Of a stretch of DNA of 5,401 bases, positions 1 to 5,401 are shown one piece after another. The stretch covers positions 1 to 5,401 of the forward strand of contig JAGLHV010000107.1 of the NCBI GenBank assembly GCA_023143305.1. Direction: 5' to 3'. Position numbers and translations under genes: made by a program. Each line of letters opens with the position of its first letter. Position 1 is the stretch's first letter. This DNA is from a bacterium. GTDB lineage: Bacteria; CBDUZB01; JAGLHV01. Below the pieces are notes generated by a model, which did not search any database, was not told the origin of the DNA, and saw nothing but the letters and a program-made list of their open reading frames with translations.

Positions 1-675
1 TCCTCTTAATATATTTCTGCCTTCAGGTGTTATAATTATACCGTCTTTTACTATGAAGAAGTTATCCCCTGTCCCTTCAGCTATAAAACCATCCGGGTCA
101 AGCAACAATGCCCAATTATTATTTCCTTTATATTGCGAAACTTCTATATTTGCCATCTGGTAATGAATCCTACTTCTATTTTTTATTTTTGGGTCAAGCA
201 GATATGCCGGAATTGTCCTCTGAGAAGGAATAACGGCATTAATCCCTGTATTAAAAAGTTTTCCCATACCTATAACCGTCCATTTCAGTGGAAAATCAGC
301 AATTACAACCGTTGGCTCTAATTTCCCGTTAAAAACATGAGCATAAATGCTTAAAGGCCCGCGGCTCACATTTATCATTAATCTATGTTCATCGTCATCA
401 TTAAATAACGGAGCATTTTTCTCAATTACTTCATAGCAAAGTTTTTCCATTTCCCCTATAGATATTTTTAAAGGAATTCGCAAAATCTTAATTCCTGTGT
501 ATAACCGTTTAAGATGTTCCCGTAATTTAAACTGTTTTTTATTAAAAGACCTGGTCATTTCAAAAACCATATCTCCGAACATCAATGCAGAATCATATAT
601 AGATATTCCTGCTTCTGCTTCAGGAACAAACTTTCCATTGAAATAAACCAAACGCTGATTTTTTTGACTTTTCAT
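1..675 (-). CDS. Class IV PLP-dependent aminotransferase (branched-chain / D-amino-acid type), 3' end outside window
   Basis: This frame is open from ATG at 675 to the window edge, giving 225 codons without a stop; the C-terminal quarter or so is missing. The fold-type IV family includes branched-chain and D-amino-acid aminotransferases and aminodeoxychorismate lyase, which use pyridoxal phosphate. Seen in the translation: an N-terminal strand YFNGKFVP (11-18), IYDSALMFGD (26-35), HLKRL (54-58), KIKNRSRIHY (163-172) and LLDPDGFIAEGTGDNFFIVKDG (in two parts, 191-200 and 201-212). By alignment from memory the Schiff-base lysine is Lys165, and Glu200 in EGTGDN is the conserved cofactor-ring glutamate. 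A GAGAGG Shine-Dalgarno (683-688) lies inside the end of the NeuB-like gene, 7 nt before the ATG, which supports this start and suggests coupled translation. The substrate cannot be read from the sequence. Sugar-cluster aminotransferases are normally of the DegT/DnrJ/EryC1 type, so this class is unexpected here; it may make an amino acid that decorates the glycan (inference). Confidence 0.9.
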   Translation of the reverse strand, partial: MKSQKNQRLVYFNGKFVPEAEAGISIYDSALMFGDMVFEMTRSFNKKQFKLREHLKRLYTGIKILRIPLKISIGEMEKLCYEVIEKNAPLFNDDDEHRLMINVSRGPLSIYAHVFNGKLEPTVVIADFPLKWTVIGMGKLFNTGINAVIPSQRTIPAYLLDPKIKNRSRIHYQMANIEVSQYKGNNNWALLLDPDGFIAEGTGDNFFIVKDGIIITPEGRNILRG

Positions 676-679
676 ATTA

Positions 680-1537
680 TTACCTCTCTTTTCTGGGATA
701 AATATAATCAAAATGTGGTTTTAATTTATCGCGCACTACCTTTTCGGCTTTTGTAACTCTTTTTACCCCATCCCCCATTGCCCTTTCTATAATCCTAATA
801 TCTCTTACTAATTTTATAACCCCTCCTGATTCTAAAGATGCTGCCTGGTCAGAACCATACATGGTCCTATCCAGGGTTATATGTCTCTCAATGGAGGTAA
901 TTCCCATAGCTACTGCTGCAAGCGAAATTTGTAAACCTATTTCATGTCCTGAATAACCCACCCTGCAATTATATCGTTCCCTGAGTGTTTGAATAACCTG
1001 CAGATTTGCATCTTCATCTTTCATAGGATAGGTACTATTGCAATGCATTAATTCAAAAGAACATTTTTTCTTTTTGAAAATATCTACCGCCTTATCTATT
1101 TCCTCAAGGGAACTCATCCCTGTTGAAACAAAAGTATATTTCTTTTCATCAGCTACCAAATCAAGTAATTCCCAATGAGTTAACATTGCTGAAGCGATTT
1201 TGTTATATTTCAAATTATATTTTTCTAAAAACCGTTGACTATCTATATCCCAGGCTGAAGCAAACCATTCAACATTTTTTTCCTTACAATATCTATTTAT
1301 TTCATTATACTCCTTTTCCCCAAACTCAAGCCCTTCTTTTTGTGCTCTTTGAGTCGTACCCCATGGACTTTCCCGATAAGAATCAAGATATTCTTTTGTA
1401 TAAACTTTATCTATAGTCCTCTTTTGAAACTTAACTGCATCACACCCCGCAAATACAGCTAAATCTATTAATTTCTTCGCTATTTGTAAATCTCCGTTGT
1501 GATTAATCCCTATCTCCGAAATAATAAATACTGCCAT
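680..1537 (-). CDS. neuB: NeuB-like N-acetylneuraminate (nonulosonate) synthase, short form lacking the SAF domain
   Basis: NeuB-family enzymes condense phosphoenolpyruvate with an N-acetylhexosamine to form a nine-carbon nonulosonic acid in the cytoplasm. The 285-residue product has the full TIM-barrel pattern: SEIGINHNGD (7-16), GCDAVKFQK (31-39), VSTGMSSLEE (137-146), HCNSTYP (165-171), GYSGHE (194-199) and ERHITLDRTMYGSDQAASLE (217-236). His198 and His219 match the two metal-ligand histidines of characterised NeuB. GYSGHE and ERHITLD resemble the eukaryotic NANS-type wording more than the GYSDHT / EKHFTLD form common in bacterial NeuB (recalled, not searched). The protein stops where the C-terminal SAF (antifreeze-like) domain should begin; full-length NeuB is about 345 residues. 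The next gene starts 4 nt later, so no lost reading frame is hidden there. GGAGGT (1543-1548), 5 nt before the ATG, fixes the start. The exact sugar (Neu5Ac, legionaminic, pseudaminic or other) is not determinable, so the symbol denotes the family only. Confidence 0.92.
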   Translation of the reverse strand: MAVFIISEIGINHNGDLQIAKKLIDLAVFAGCDAVKFQKRTIDKVYTKEYLDSYRESPWGTTQRAQKEGLEFGEKEYNEINRYCKEKNVEWFASAWDIDSQRFLEKYNLKYNKIASAMLTHWELLDLVADEKKYTFVSTGMSSLEEIDKAVDIFKKKKCSFELMHCNSTYPMKDEDANLQVIQTLRERYNCRVGYSGHEIGLQISLAAVAMGITSIERHITLDRTMYGSDQAASLESGGVIKLVRDIRIIERAMGDGVKRVTKAEKVVRDKLKPHFDYIYPRKER

Positions 1538-1542
1538 TATTA

Positions 1543-1548
1543 ACCTCC
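1543..1548 (-). promoter_or_regulatory. Shine-Dalgarno GGAGGT of the neuB-like gene
   Basis: The minus strand reads GGAGGT here, 5 nt before the ATG at 1537. It is the strongest ribosome-binding site in the window, and the only one lying in a true intergenic gap rather than inside the preceding gene. This fits independent translation initiation after the 55-nt gap. Confidence 0.8.
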
Positions 1549-1568
1549 ATGTTTTCTGTTTTTTCCCT

Positions 1569-1595
1569 AAAAAAAATTAACTGTAAATTCAGTCA
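1569..1595 (-). terminator. Weak hairpin plus T8 tract between neuA-like and neuB-like genes (possible terminator or attenuator)
   Basis: Reading the minus strand from 1595, TGACTG, a 6-nt loop AATTTA, then CAGTTA can form a 6-bp stem with one G-T wobble. One A and then eight consecutive T's (1576-1569) follow. The geometry is that of an intrinsic terminator, but the stem is short and only two of its pairs are G-C, so it would be weak. Its first three bases are the TGA stop codon of the NeuA-like gene. It occupies the only sizeable intergenic gap in the operon. It may cause partial termination, act as an RNA processing site, or be chance in AT-rich DNA. Confidence 0.3.
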
Positions 1596-2315
1596 TTTCT
1601 TCAATAACTTTTTTGTGTGAAATATCTTCTGCATAAAATACTCACATATCTCTATATCCTTTAGCTTATCAATCTCAAAAGATTTCCAATAATCCATTAT
1701 GTACATCTCAATTTTACCGCCGAAACGATTATTGAATTTCTCTAAAATCGAAGGTTTAAAAATATAAATAGACCCATTTTCCAAATATAAAGGCTGTCTA
1801 TTTTGTCTATTTCCCCTATTTTGATAATTATAGCTTAGACTCGTTAATTTTTTATCCTGATTACTCCATATACAAAAATCTTCAAGGGCCGCTGCTGAAA
1901 AAAGAGAATCTGCTTTTTTAGATATAAAAAGTTTTATCGCCTTATCAATATCCTCACTTGTTCTCAACGGAGAAGTAGCCTGAAGAAAAACTATTATGTC
2001 AATTGTTTCCTTATTAAATTTCTTAATATAACTCATTGCATGTAATAAAGCTTGTTCTGATGAAGAAATATCCGTAGCCAGTTTCTTAGGACGCTTTATA
2101 ATTTCTGCACTTGCTTTCCCGGAAACCTTTAGAATCTTTGCATCATCAGATGATACATAAATTTTTTTTATATATTTACTTGCCTTTGCCTGTTCTATTG
2201 ACCAGACAATAAGTGGTTTTCCACAAAAATTCATAAGATTCTTTCCGGGAATTTCTTTCGAACCTCCCCGGGCAGGAATAATACATACAATATTTAAGAT
2301 TTGTTTTTTTTTCAT
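1593..2315 (-). CDS. neuA: NeuA-like acylneuraminate cytidylyltransferase (CMP-nonulosonate synthetase)
   Basis: The family activates a nonulosonic acid with CTP, giving CMP-sugar and pyrophosphate, and so supplies the donor for glycosyltransferases. The 240-residue length is normal. Visible motifs are the nucleotide-binding loop IIPARGGSKEIPGKN (12-26), VSSDD (54-58, usually VSTDD), RP (75-76), LQATSPLRT (111-119), a basic patch RGNRQNRQ (167-174) followed by LYLENGSIYIF (176-186), and FEID (213-216), whose Asp216 matches the late metal-binding aspartate. The C-terminus is lysine-rich. The ATG at 2315 follows the SpsF-like stop codon by one base, and AGGAAG (2323-2328) inside that gene sits 7 nt upstream, so translation is probably coupled. 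Placement immediately before a NeuB-like gene supports a nonulosonate substrate rather than KDO, since KdsB-type motifs are absent. Which nonulosonate is activated is not visible. Confidence 0.93.
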   Translation of the reverse strand: MKKKQILNIVCIIPARGGSKEIPGKNLMNFCGKPLIVWSIEQAKASKYIKKIYVSSDDAKILKVSGKASAEIIKRPKKLATDISSSEQALLHAMSYIKKFNKETIDIIVFLQATSPLRTSEDIDKAIKLFISKKADSLFSAAALEDFCIWSNQDKKLTSLSYNYQNRGNRQNRQPLYLENGSIYIFKPSILEKFNNRFGGKIEMYIMDYWKSFEIDKLKDIEICEYFMQKIFHTKKLLKK

Positions 2316-2316
2316 A

Positions 2317-3108
2317 CTAACACTTCCTTTTATAACTATCGTCTATCGAAGTCTTAGATATTCTCTTACTTAAACGAAACTTAACAGTATTCATTATTTC
2401 CTTTAAACGAGAATGACTATCCACATAGTGAATTGCTTCCCGGCAACCAAACAAAGGATTGTCAGGATATAATGCATCAAAAACTGCTTTCAGTATTTCC
2501 ATGTCTTCCGGATAGTCGGCGATAAAACGCAACTCAGGCCTTGTTATCTCCAATGGTGCTTTATATAAAAAAATTTTGTACTTCTCTAAATGATTATGTA
2601 CATAAGCAAGAGGATTTTCTGCATTTTTTAGTGAATCCTTCCTTTTTTCAAAACTATCTATGAACAAATATTTTTTTGCAATTCGCACGTCTATCCCTAG
2701 AGGAAATGTTCTGGTTTGACCCACACCATTTGTTGTATAATCCGCCCCTGTTTCCAAATGAAAGCGTATGATATTATCAATTACTCCGGGATCCTGCATA
2801 GGGGCATCTCCACAAAACCTCAAATAATTCTCTGCAGGATATTTCTGTATTACGTCATACATACGTTTAGAAACATCTTCTTCATCCCCTTTTTCACAAA
2901 TGATATTTTCCTGTATACAAAACTCCGAAATACTGTTATCTGTTTTTTTATTTGAGGTGGCAACAATGATATTATCTACCAGGCATGACGCTCGAATTCT
3001 ATCAAAAATATGGCCTAAAATTGGACGATTACATAATTTCAAGAGAGCCTTATCGGGCAATCGGAACGAACCCATACGCACCTGAACAAGTGCTATAGTT
3101 TTGTGCAT
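2317..3108 (-). CDS. spsF: SpsF-like cytidylyltransferase family protein (spore-coat polysaccharide biosynthesis type)
   Basis: The 263-residue protein has the nucleotidyltransferase fold of the SpsF family, found in spore-coat, flagellin-glycan and capsule clusters and thought to activate a sugar with a nucleotide. Seen: VQVRMGSFRLPDKALLKL (8-25), the family's N-terminal nucleotide loop (usually QARMGSTRLPGK); VDNIIVATS (44-52); RFCGDAPMQDP (97-107), with Asp101 and Asp106 matching the conserved GDCPLIDP acids; FPLGIDV (135-141); and RPELRFIADYPEDMEIL (190-206), close to the family signature LR.TVDYPEDLE. The usual EHVT box appears degraded (AYVHNH, 168-173). The last 20 or so residues are basic and look like an extra tail. 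The start overlaps the radical SAM gene by 16 bp. AGGAGAG (3114-3120), 5 nt before the ATG, supports it. The substrate is unknown. Having this gene beside a separate NeuA-like gene suggests two different activated sugars. Confidence 0.88.
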   Translation of the reverse strand: MHKTIALVQVRMGSFRLPDKALLKLCNRPILGHIFDRIRASCLVDNIIVATSNKKTDNSISEFCIQENIICEKGDEEDVSKRMYDVIQKYPAENYLRFCGDAPMQDPGVIDNIIRFHLETGADYTTNGVGQTRTFPLGIDVRIAKKYLFIDSFEKRKDSLKNAENPLAYVHNHLEKYKIFLYKAPLEITRPELRFIADYPEDMEILKAVFDALYPDNPLFGCREAIHYVDSHSRLKEIMNTVKFRLSKRISKTSIDDSYKRKC

Positions 3109-4322
3109 TTTTTCTCTCCTGTACCATAGGTGTCCACAATTGATTGGGCAATATCAAAAAAACGTTCCCTGCCACTTTTAAGACGGATAATTACCTCATC
3201 AATAATTCCAATACTTCTTTTCCAATTTTTTTTAATCATACTGCCTGATACAATTGATTGTAAATGAGTTAAATAGGTATACTCGGACAAATTAATTCTG
3301 CTTGGATCAAGACTCCGCATTCGCTGAGCATAATTAACAAATGCTTCAAAAAACGGCTTTTGCTGATATCGACGGTAAACATTTACATTACATTTTTTAC
3401 ACGGAAGGAACTTATCATAATCACCCTTCCAGACCGCTTCCCGTATACGCTGAGCTTCTTTGTTATTCCATATCTCATAAAGCGGTACCTCGGCACAATT
3501 ACCGATGCAGGTTTCATCTCCTTCAGGATCTTGTAAGCAAAAATTACACCTTCCATCCCAGTAAATACCGATACAATACCAGGGGTTGATACAGGGTGCG
3601 GTTTTATTATCCGGGTCAAAATCAATATCTACCGTTCCCATAAGATTAAAACAATCACCTACGTTTGTCCTATCGGCAGAAATAACTTCAAAAAACTGTT
3701 TAAATAATTCAATTTCTCTTTCGTATCCGGGATATTTAACCATACTGACTTCAATAACAGGTTTTTCCACGCCACGAACAAACCGTTCCCGGAAAAGAGA
3801 AAGAATATTAATAAGTCTTTTATGAATAGGAATTCCCATTACCTCCTGATGACGCTCATCATGTATAGTATCCACGGATATGTTCATCTTATCAAGACCG
3901 CTTCCCAAAAGCATATCACGCTGTTTCTCAGTCATAATCGTTCCGTTTGTAGGAAGATAAGCATAAAGGCCATGATCCTTTACAATTTTGATAAACTGCT
4001 CAAGATTCTTATTCATCAGGGGTTCTCCCCAACGAGTAAGAGCAATTTCTGTCATCTCCCGATCACCAAAATCATCTAACATCTTGCTAATATCTTTAAT
4101 AATTTTTTTAAATAAACCGATATCCATCTCTCCTTTGGGTCGTTTCATTGTTTGATGTGCACAGAACTTACAATTAAGAGTGCAATAAGTCGTAATCTCA
4201 ATCCATATCCCTCTTGGTGGAAACGGACATATTGGTTTTGCATCGGAATCAAACCACATTGCTTCCAACACCTTCTTCTCATGGTGATATGCAATTTCAT
4301 CAATTTCATGATTAAGCCGCAT
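3093..4322 (-). CDS. Radical SAM protein with SPASM-type C-terminal cysteine region
   Basis: The 409-residue protein carries the radical SAM signature CTLNCKFC (Cys47, Cys51, Cys54), which binds the 4Fe-4S cluster that cleaves S-adenosylmethionine. RWGEP (97-101) is the usual SAM-contacting GGEP-like segment, and LPTNGT (123-128) and ISVD (148-151) are typical barrel strands. After the barrel comes a cysteine cluster (244, 250, 259, 262, 272, 276, then CKKC at 308-311) with YWDGRCNFC and PLYEIWNN, which is the SPASM/twitch pattern that holds auxiliary Fe-S clusters. About 95 residues beyond the last cysteine have no recognised domain. SPASM enzymes modify peptides, proteins or small substrates by C-H chemistry; related proteins recur in surface-polysaccharide clusters without a settled function. 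GAGGAG (4331-4336), 8 nt before the ATG, supports the start. The gap from the WbqC-like stop is 2 nt. The substrate cannot be inferred; a role in modifying the nonulosonate or its protein acceptor is a guess from context. Confidence 0.92.
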   Translation of the reverse strand: MRLNHEIDEIAYHHEKKVLEAMWFDSDAKPICPFPPRGIWIEITTYCTLNCKFCAHQTMKRPKGEMDIGLFKKIIKDISKMLDDFGDREMTEIALTRWGEPLMNKNLEQFIKIVKDHGLYAYLPTNGTIMTEKQRDMLLGSGLDKMNISVDTIHDERHQEVMGIPIHKRLINILSLFRERFVRGVEKPVIEVSMVKYPGYEREIELFKQFFEVISADRTNVGDCFNLMGTVDIDFDPDNKTAPCINPWYCIGIYWDGRCNFCLQDPEGDETCIGNCAEVPLYEIWNNKEAQRIREAVWKGDYDKFLPCKKCNVNVYRRYQQKPFFEAFVNYAQRMRSLDPSRINLSEYTYLTHLQSIVSGSMIKKNWKRSIGIIDEVIIRLKSGRERFFDIAQSIVDTYGTGEKKCTKL

Positions 4323-4324
4323 GT

Positions 4325-5044
4325 TTATAACTCCTCACAATCCGTCTTTGTTATATTATCTGCCATAATAATGGACTTTGCCTTATTTTCCCCAACATTA
4401 AAAAGTAAATCTAAAATACACATTCCTTCCTGAAAACCAGTGTACACCTGTTGATATCTGGGATGATTATAATTTTGAAATACTACTTTAATCCCTTTTT
4501 TTCTAAAAGATGCAACATCAAGATAATTTTTGCCTAAAGCACCGGATATATAAATATCTGCCTGAATATAGGAGCATAAATTTTTTATAAGTTCCTGCTT
4601 TACTCCACCGATAGGAAGAGAAGAACTTCTTAAAATTTGTGTATTAATTTTCAATACCTTAAGAAAATATTCTGTCATAGCATATATAAAATCACAGAAC
4701 GAAAACTTCGCACTTAAAATATGCCGTTTAATATCAGGAAAAAATATATTAAAATAAGGAGACTGAGAATAATTCAACTCTATTGAACGTAAATGTTTAT
4801 TTTTCCATTTGTCATCGGATGATATCTCCATATCGCACAAAATTTTACCGGTATGATTCTTAATACCAACAGGTACAGTAAGCCATATAGGCCCATTTTT
4901 TGTAAGAATTTTATTTCTATTGGTAAAACTATTCTTCTCAAACTGAACCGTATCTAAAAACAAGAAGACATCCGAAAGAATAATTTTATGAAAATAACCC
5001 AGCCACGGCAAATATGCCGGTTGATGAATTGTTATTACTTTCAT
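4325..5044 (-). CDS. WbqC-like family protein
   Basis: The 239-residue product matches the WbqC-like family in length and motifs: ITIHQPAYLPWLGYFHKI (4-21), a near-invariant N-terminus; DVFLFLDTVQFEKNSFTNRN (25-44); WLTVPV (54-59); LRSIELNYSQSPYF (85-98); and DLLFNVG (212-218). The family is named after an O-antigen cluster gene and occurs widely in lipopolysaccharide and glycan loci. Its biochemical role is poorly defined, so no reaction is assigned. No signal peptide or transmembrane segment is evident, suggesting a cytoplasmic protein. The ATG overlaps the stop codon of the upstream acetyltransferase gene as ATGA, with AGAGGGG (5049-5055) 4 nt before it; this is a classic arrangement for coupled translation. 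Conserved Asp, His and Gln residues in the N-terminal motifs are candidates for the active site. The family call is firm and the function open. Confidence 0.92.
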   Translation of the reverse strand: MKVITIHQPAYLPWLGYFHKIILSDVFLFLDTVQFEKNSFTNRNKILTKNGPIWLTVPVGIKNHTGKILCDMEISSDDKWKNKHLRSIELNYSQSPYFNIFFPDIKRHILSAKFSFCDFIYAMTEYFLKVLKINTQILRSSSLPIGGVKQELIKNLCSYIQADIYISGALGKNYLDVASFRKKGIKVVFQNYNHPRYQQVYTGFQEGMCILDLLFNVGENKAKSIIMADNITKTDCEEL

Positions 5045-5401
5045 ACATCCCCTCTATAACACACATGGTATTGAGAACTATCATCTTCCACTATACGATC
5101 TTCCAAAACCTTTGCTTTTCTTCCCCTTAATTTAAGATATTTTTCTATTTCATTCTTCTTCATTAATAAAAAACCGAGTTTCTTATAAAATGTTAAAGCC
5201 ACATTATTAAGACAACTTACTTCAATGGTCATTTTAGTTAATCCTATTTCACATGCTTTCACCTTAAGACGTTCAAACATGTTTCTTGCCACTCCTTCTC
5301 CAGAATATTCTTGCGAGACAAGAACCCGATGCGTATGGCATATATCCTTGACGGTATTACTCGCTACCCATACACCAGCAACACCATCATCTAAAGAGCA
5401 T
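5041..5401 (-). CDS. GNAT-family N-acetyltransferase, 5' end outside window
   Basis: This frame stays open upstream to the window edge (first whole codon at 5398-5400), giving 119 residues before the TGA at 5041-5043. Fragment residues 25-45 contain the acetyl-CoA-binding part of the GNAT fold: strand RVLVSQEY, then SGEGVA (33-38), which fits R/Q-x-x-G-x-G/A except that Ser replaces the first residue, followed by a helix ending in L45. Further on, MTIEVSCLNNVALTFYKKLGF (in two parts, 57-66 and 67-77) is the typical GNAT closing segment, in which an Asn precedes the helix and YKKLGF ends it. GNAT enzymes transfer an acyl group from CoA to an amine. In a nonulosonate cluster the acceptor is often an amino sugar, but that is inference. 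A GTG at 5292 could be read as a start, but it would delete half of the CoA-binding site, so the true start lies beyond the window. The gene overlaps the WbqC-like start by 4 bp. Confidence 0.88.
   Translation of the reverse strand, partial: CSLDDGVAGVWVASNTVKDICHTHRVLVSQEYSGEGVARNMFERLKVKACEIGLTKMTIEVSCLNNVALTFYKKLGFLLMKKNEIEKYLKLRGRKAKVLEDRIVEDDSSQYHVCYRGDV

Noticed and set aside
133..321. Plus-strand 62-codon open frame.
   Set aside because: It lies opposite the aminotransferase gene, whose motifs are convincing, and shows no recognisable protein pattern.
1123..1416. Plus-strand 97-codon open frame inside the NeuB-like gene.
   Set aside because: Antisense shadow of a strongly supported gene; the translation has no domain features and there is no clear ribosome site.
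2716..3085. Two overlapping plus-strand open frames opposite the SpsF-like gene, one with hydrophobic stretches.
   Set aside because: The hydrophobicity comes from antisense reading of AT-rich codons; the SpsF motifs on the other strand explain the sequence.
3383..3625. Minus-strand 80-codon frame overlapping the SPASM region, considered as a small precursor peptide for the radical SAM enzyme.
   Set aside because: It lies wholly inside the radical SAM coding region in another frame, spanning the conserved cysteine cluster, and has no sign of independent translation.
3341..4433. Several plus-strand frames of 79 to 93 codons opposite the radical SAM and WbqC-like genes.
   Set aside because: All are antisense to well-supported genes and none carries recognisable motifs.
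5041..5292. An 83-residue gene starting at GTG 5292.
   Set aside because: The same frame is open to the window edge and the upstream residues complete the GNAT CoA-binding strand and loop, so this is only the end of a longer gene.
1..5401. CRISPR arrays, insertion sequences, tRNA genes and long repeats.
   Set aside because: No regularly spaced repeats, transposase-like proteins, terminal inverted repeats or tRNA-like folds were seen by eye on either strand.

Overview
The window is an internal slice of one tightly packed operon on the minus strand. Seven genes, two of them cut by the window edges, read right to left with almost no spacing. The DNA is AT-rich (roughly one third G+C in the stretches I sampled by eye), and most genes are preceded by a clear purine-rich Shine-Dalgarno sequence (GGAGGT, GAGGAG, AGGAGAG). 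That indicates a bacterium, but nothing here fixes the lineage. There is no rRNA, tRNA, mobile element, CRISPR array or obvious promoter, and no gene-free stretch longer than about 55 bases.

In transcription order the genes are: a GNAT acetyltransferase (5041-5401, 5' end missing); a WbqC-like protein (4325-5044); a radical SAM protein with a SPASM-type cysteine region (3093-4322); an SpsF-like nucleotidyltransferase (2317-3108); a NeuA-like CMP-sugar synthetase (1593-2315); a NeuB-like sialic acid synthase lacking the usual C-terminal SAF domain (680-1537); and a class IV PLP aminotransferase (1-675, 3' end missing). The junctions are a 4-bp overlap, a 2-nt gap, a 16-bp overlap, a 1-nt gap, a 55-nt gap and a 4-nt gap. 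The 55-nt gap, between the NeuA- and NeuB-like genes, holds a weak hairpin followed by eight T's.

The core is a NeuB/NeuA pair: condensation of phosphoenolpyruvate with a sugar to give a nonulosonic (sialic-like) acid, then activation with CTP. A second nucleotidyltransferase (SpsF), an acetyltransferase that could acylate an amino sugar, and WbqC all fit a surface-glycan cluster (O antigen, capsule or flagellin glycan). The radical SAM/SPASM protein and the class IV aminotransferase are not part of the textbook sialic, legionaminic or pseudaminic acid pathways. With the SAF-less NeuB they suggest that the product is an unusual nonulosonate or a modified glycan. That last step is inference; the families themselves are well supported by motifs.
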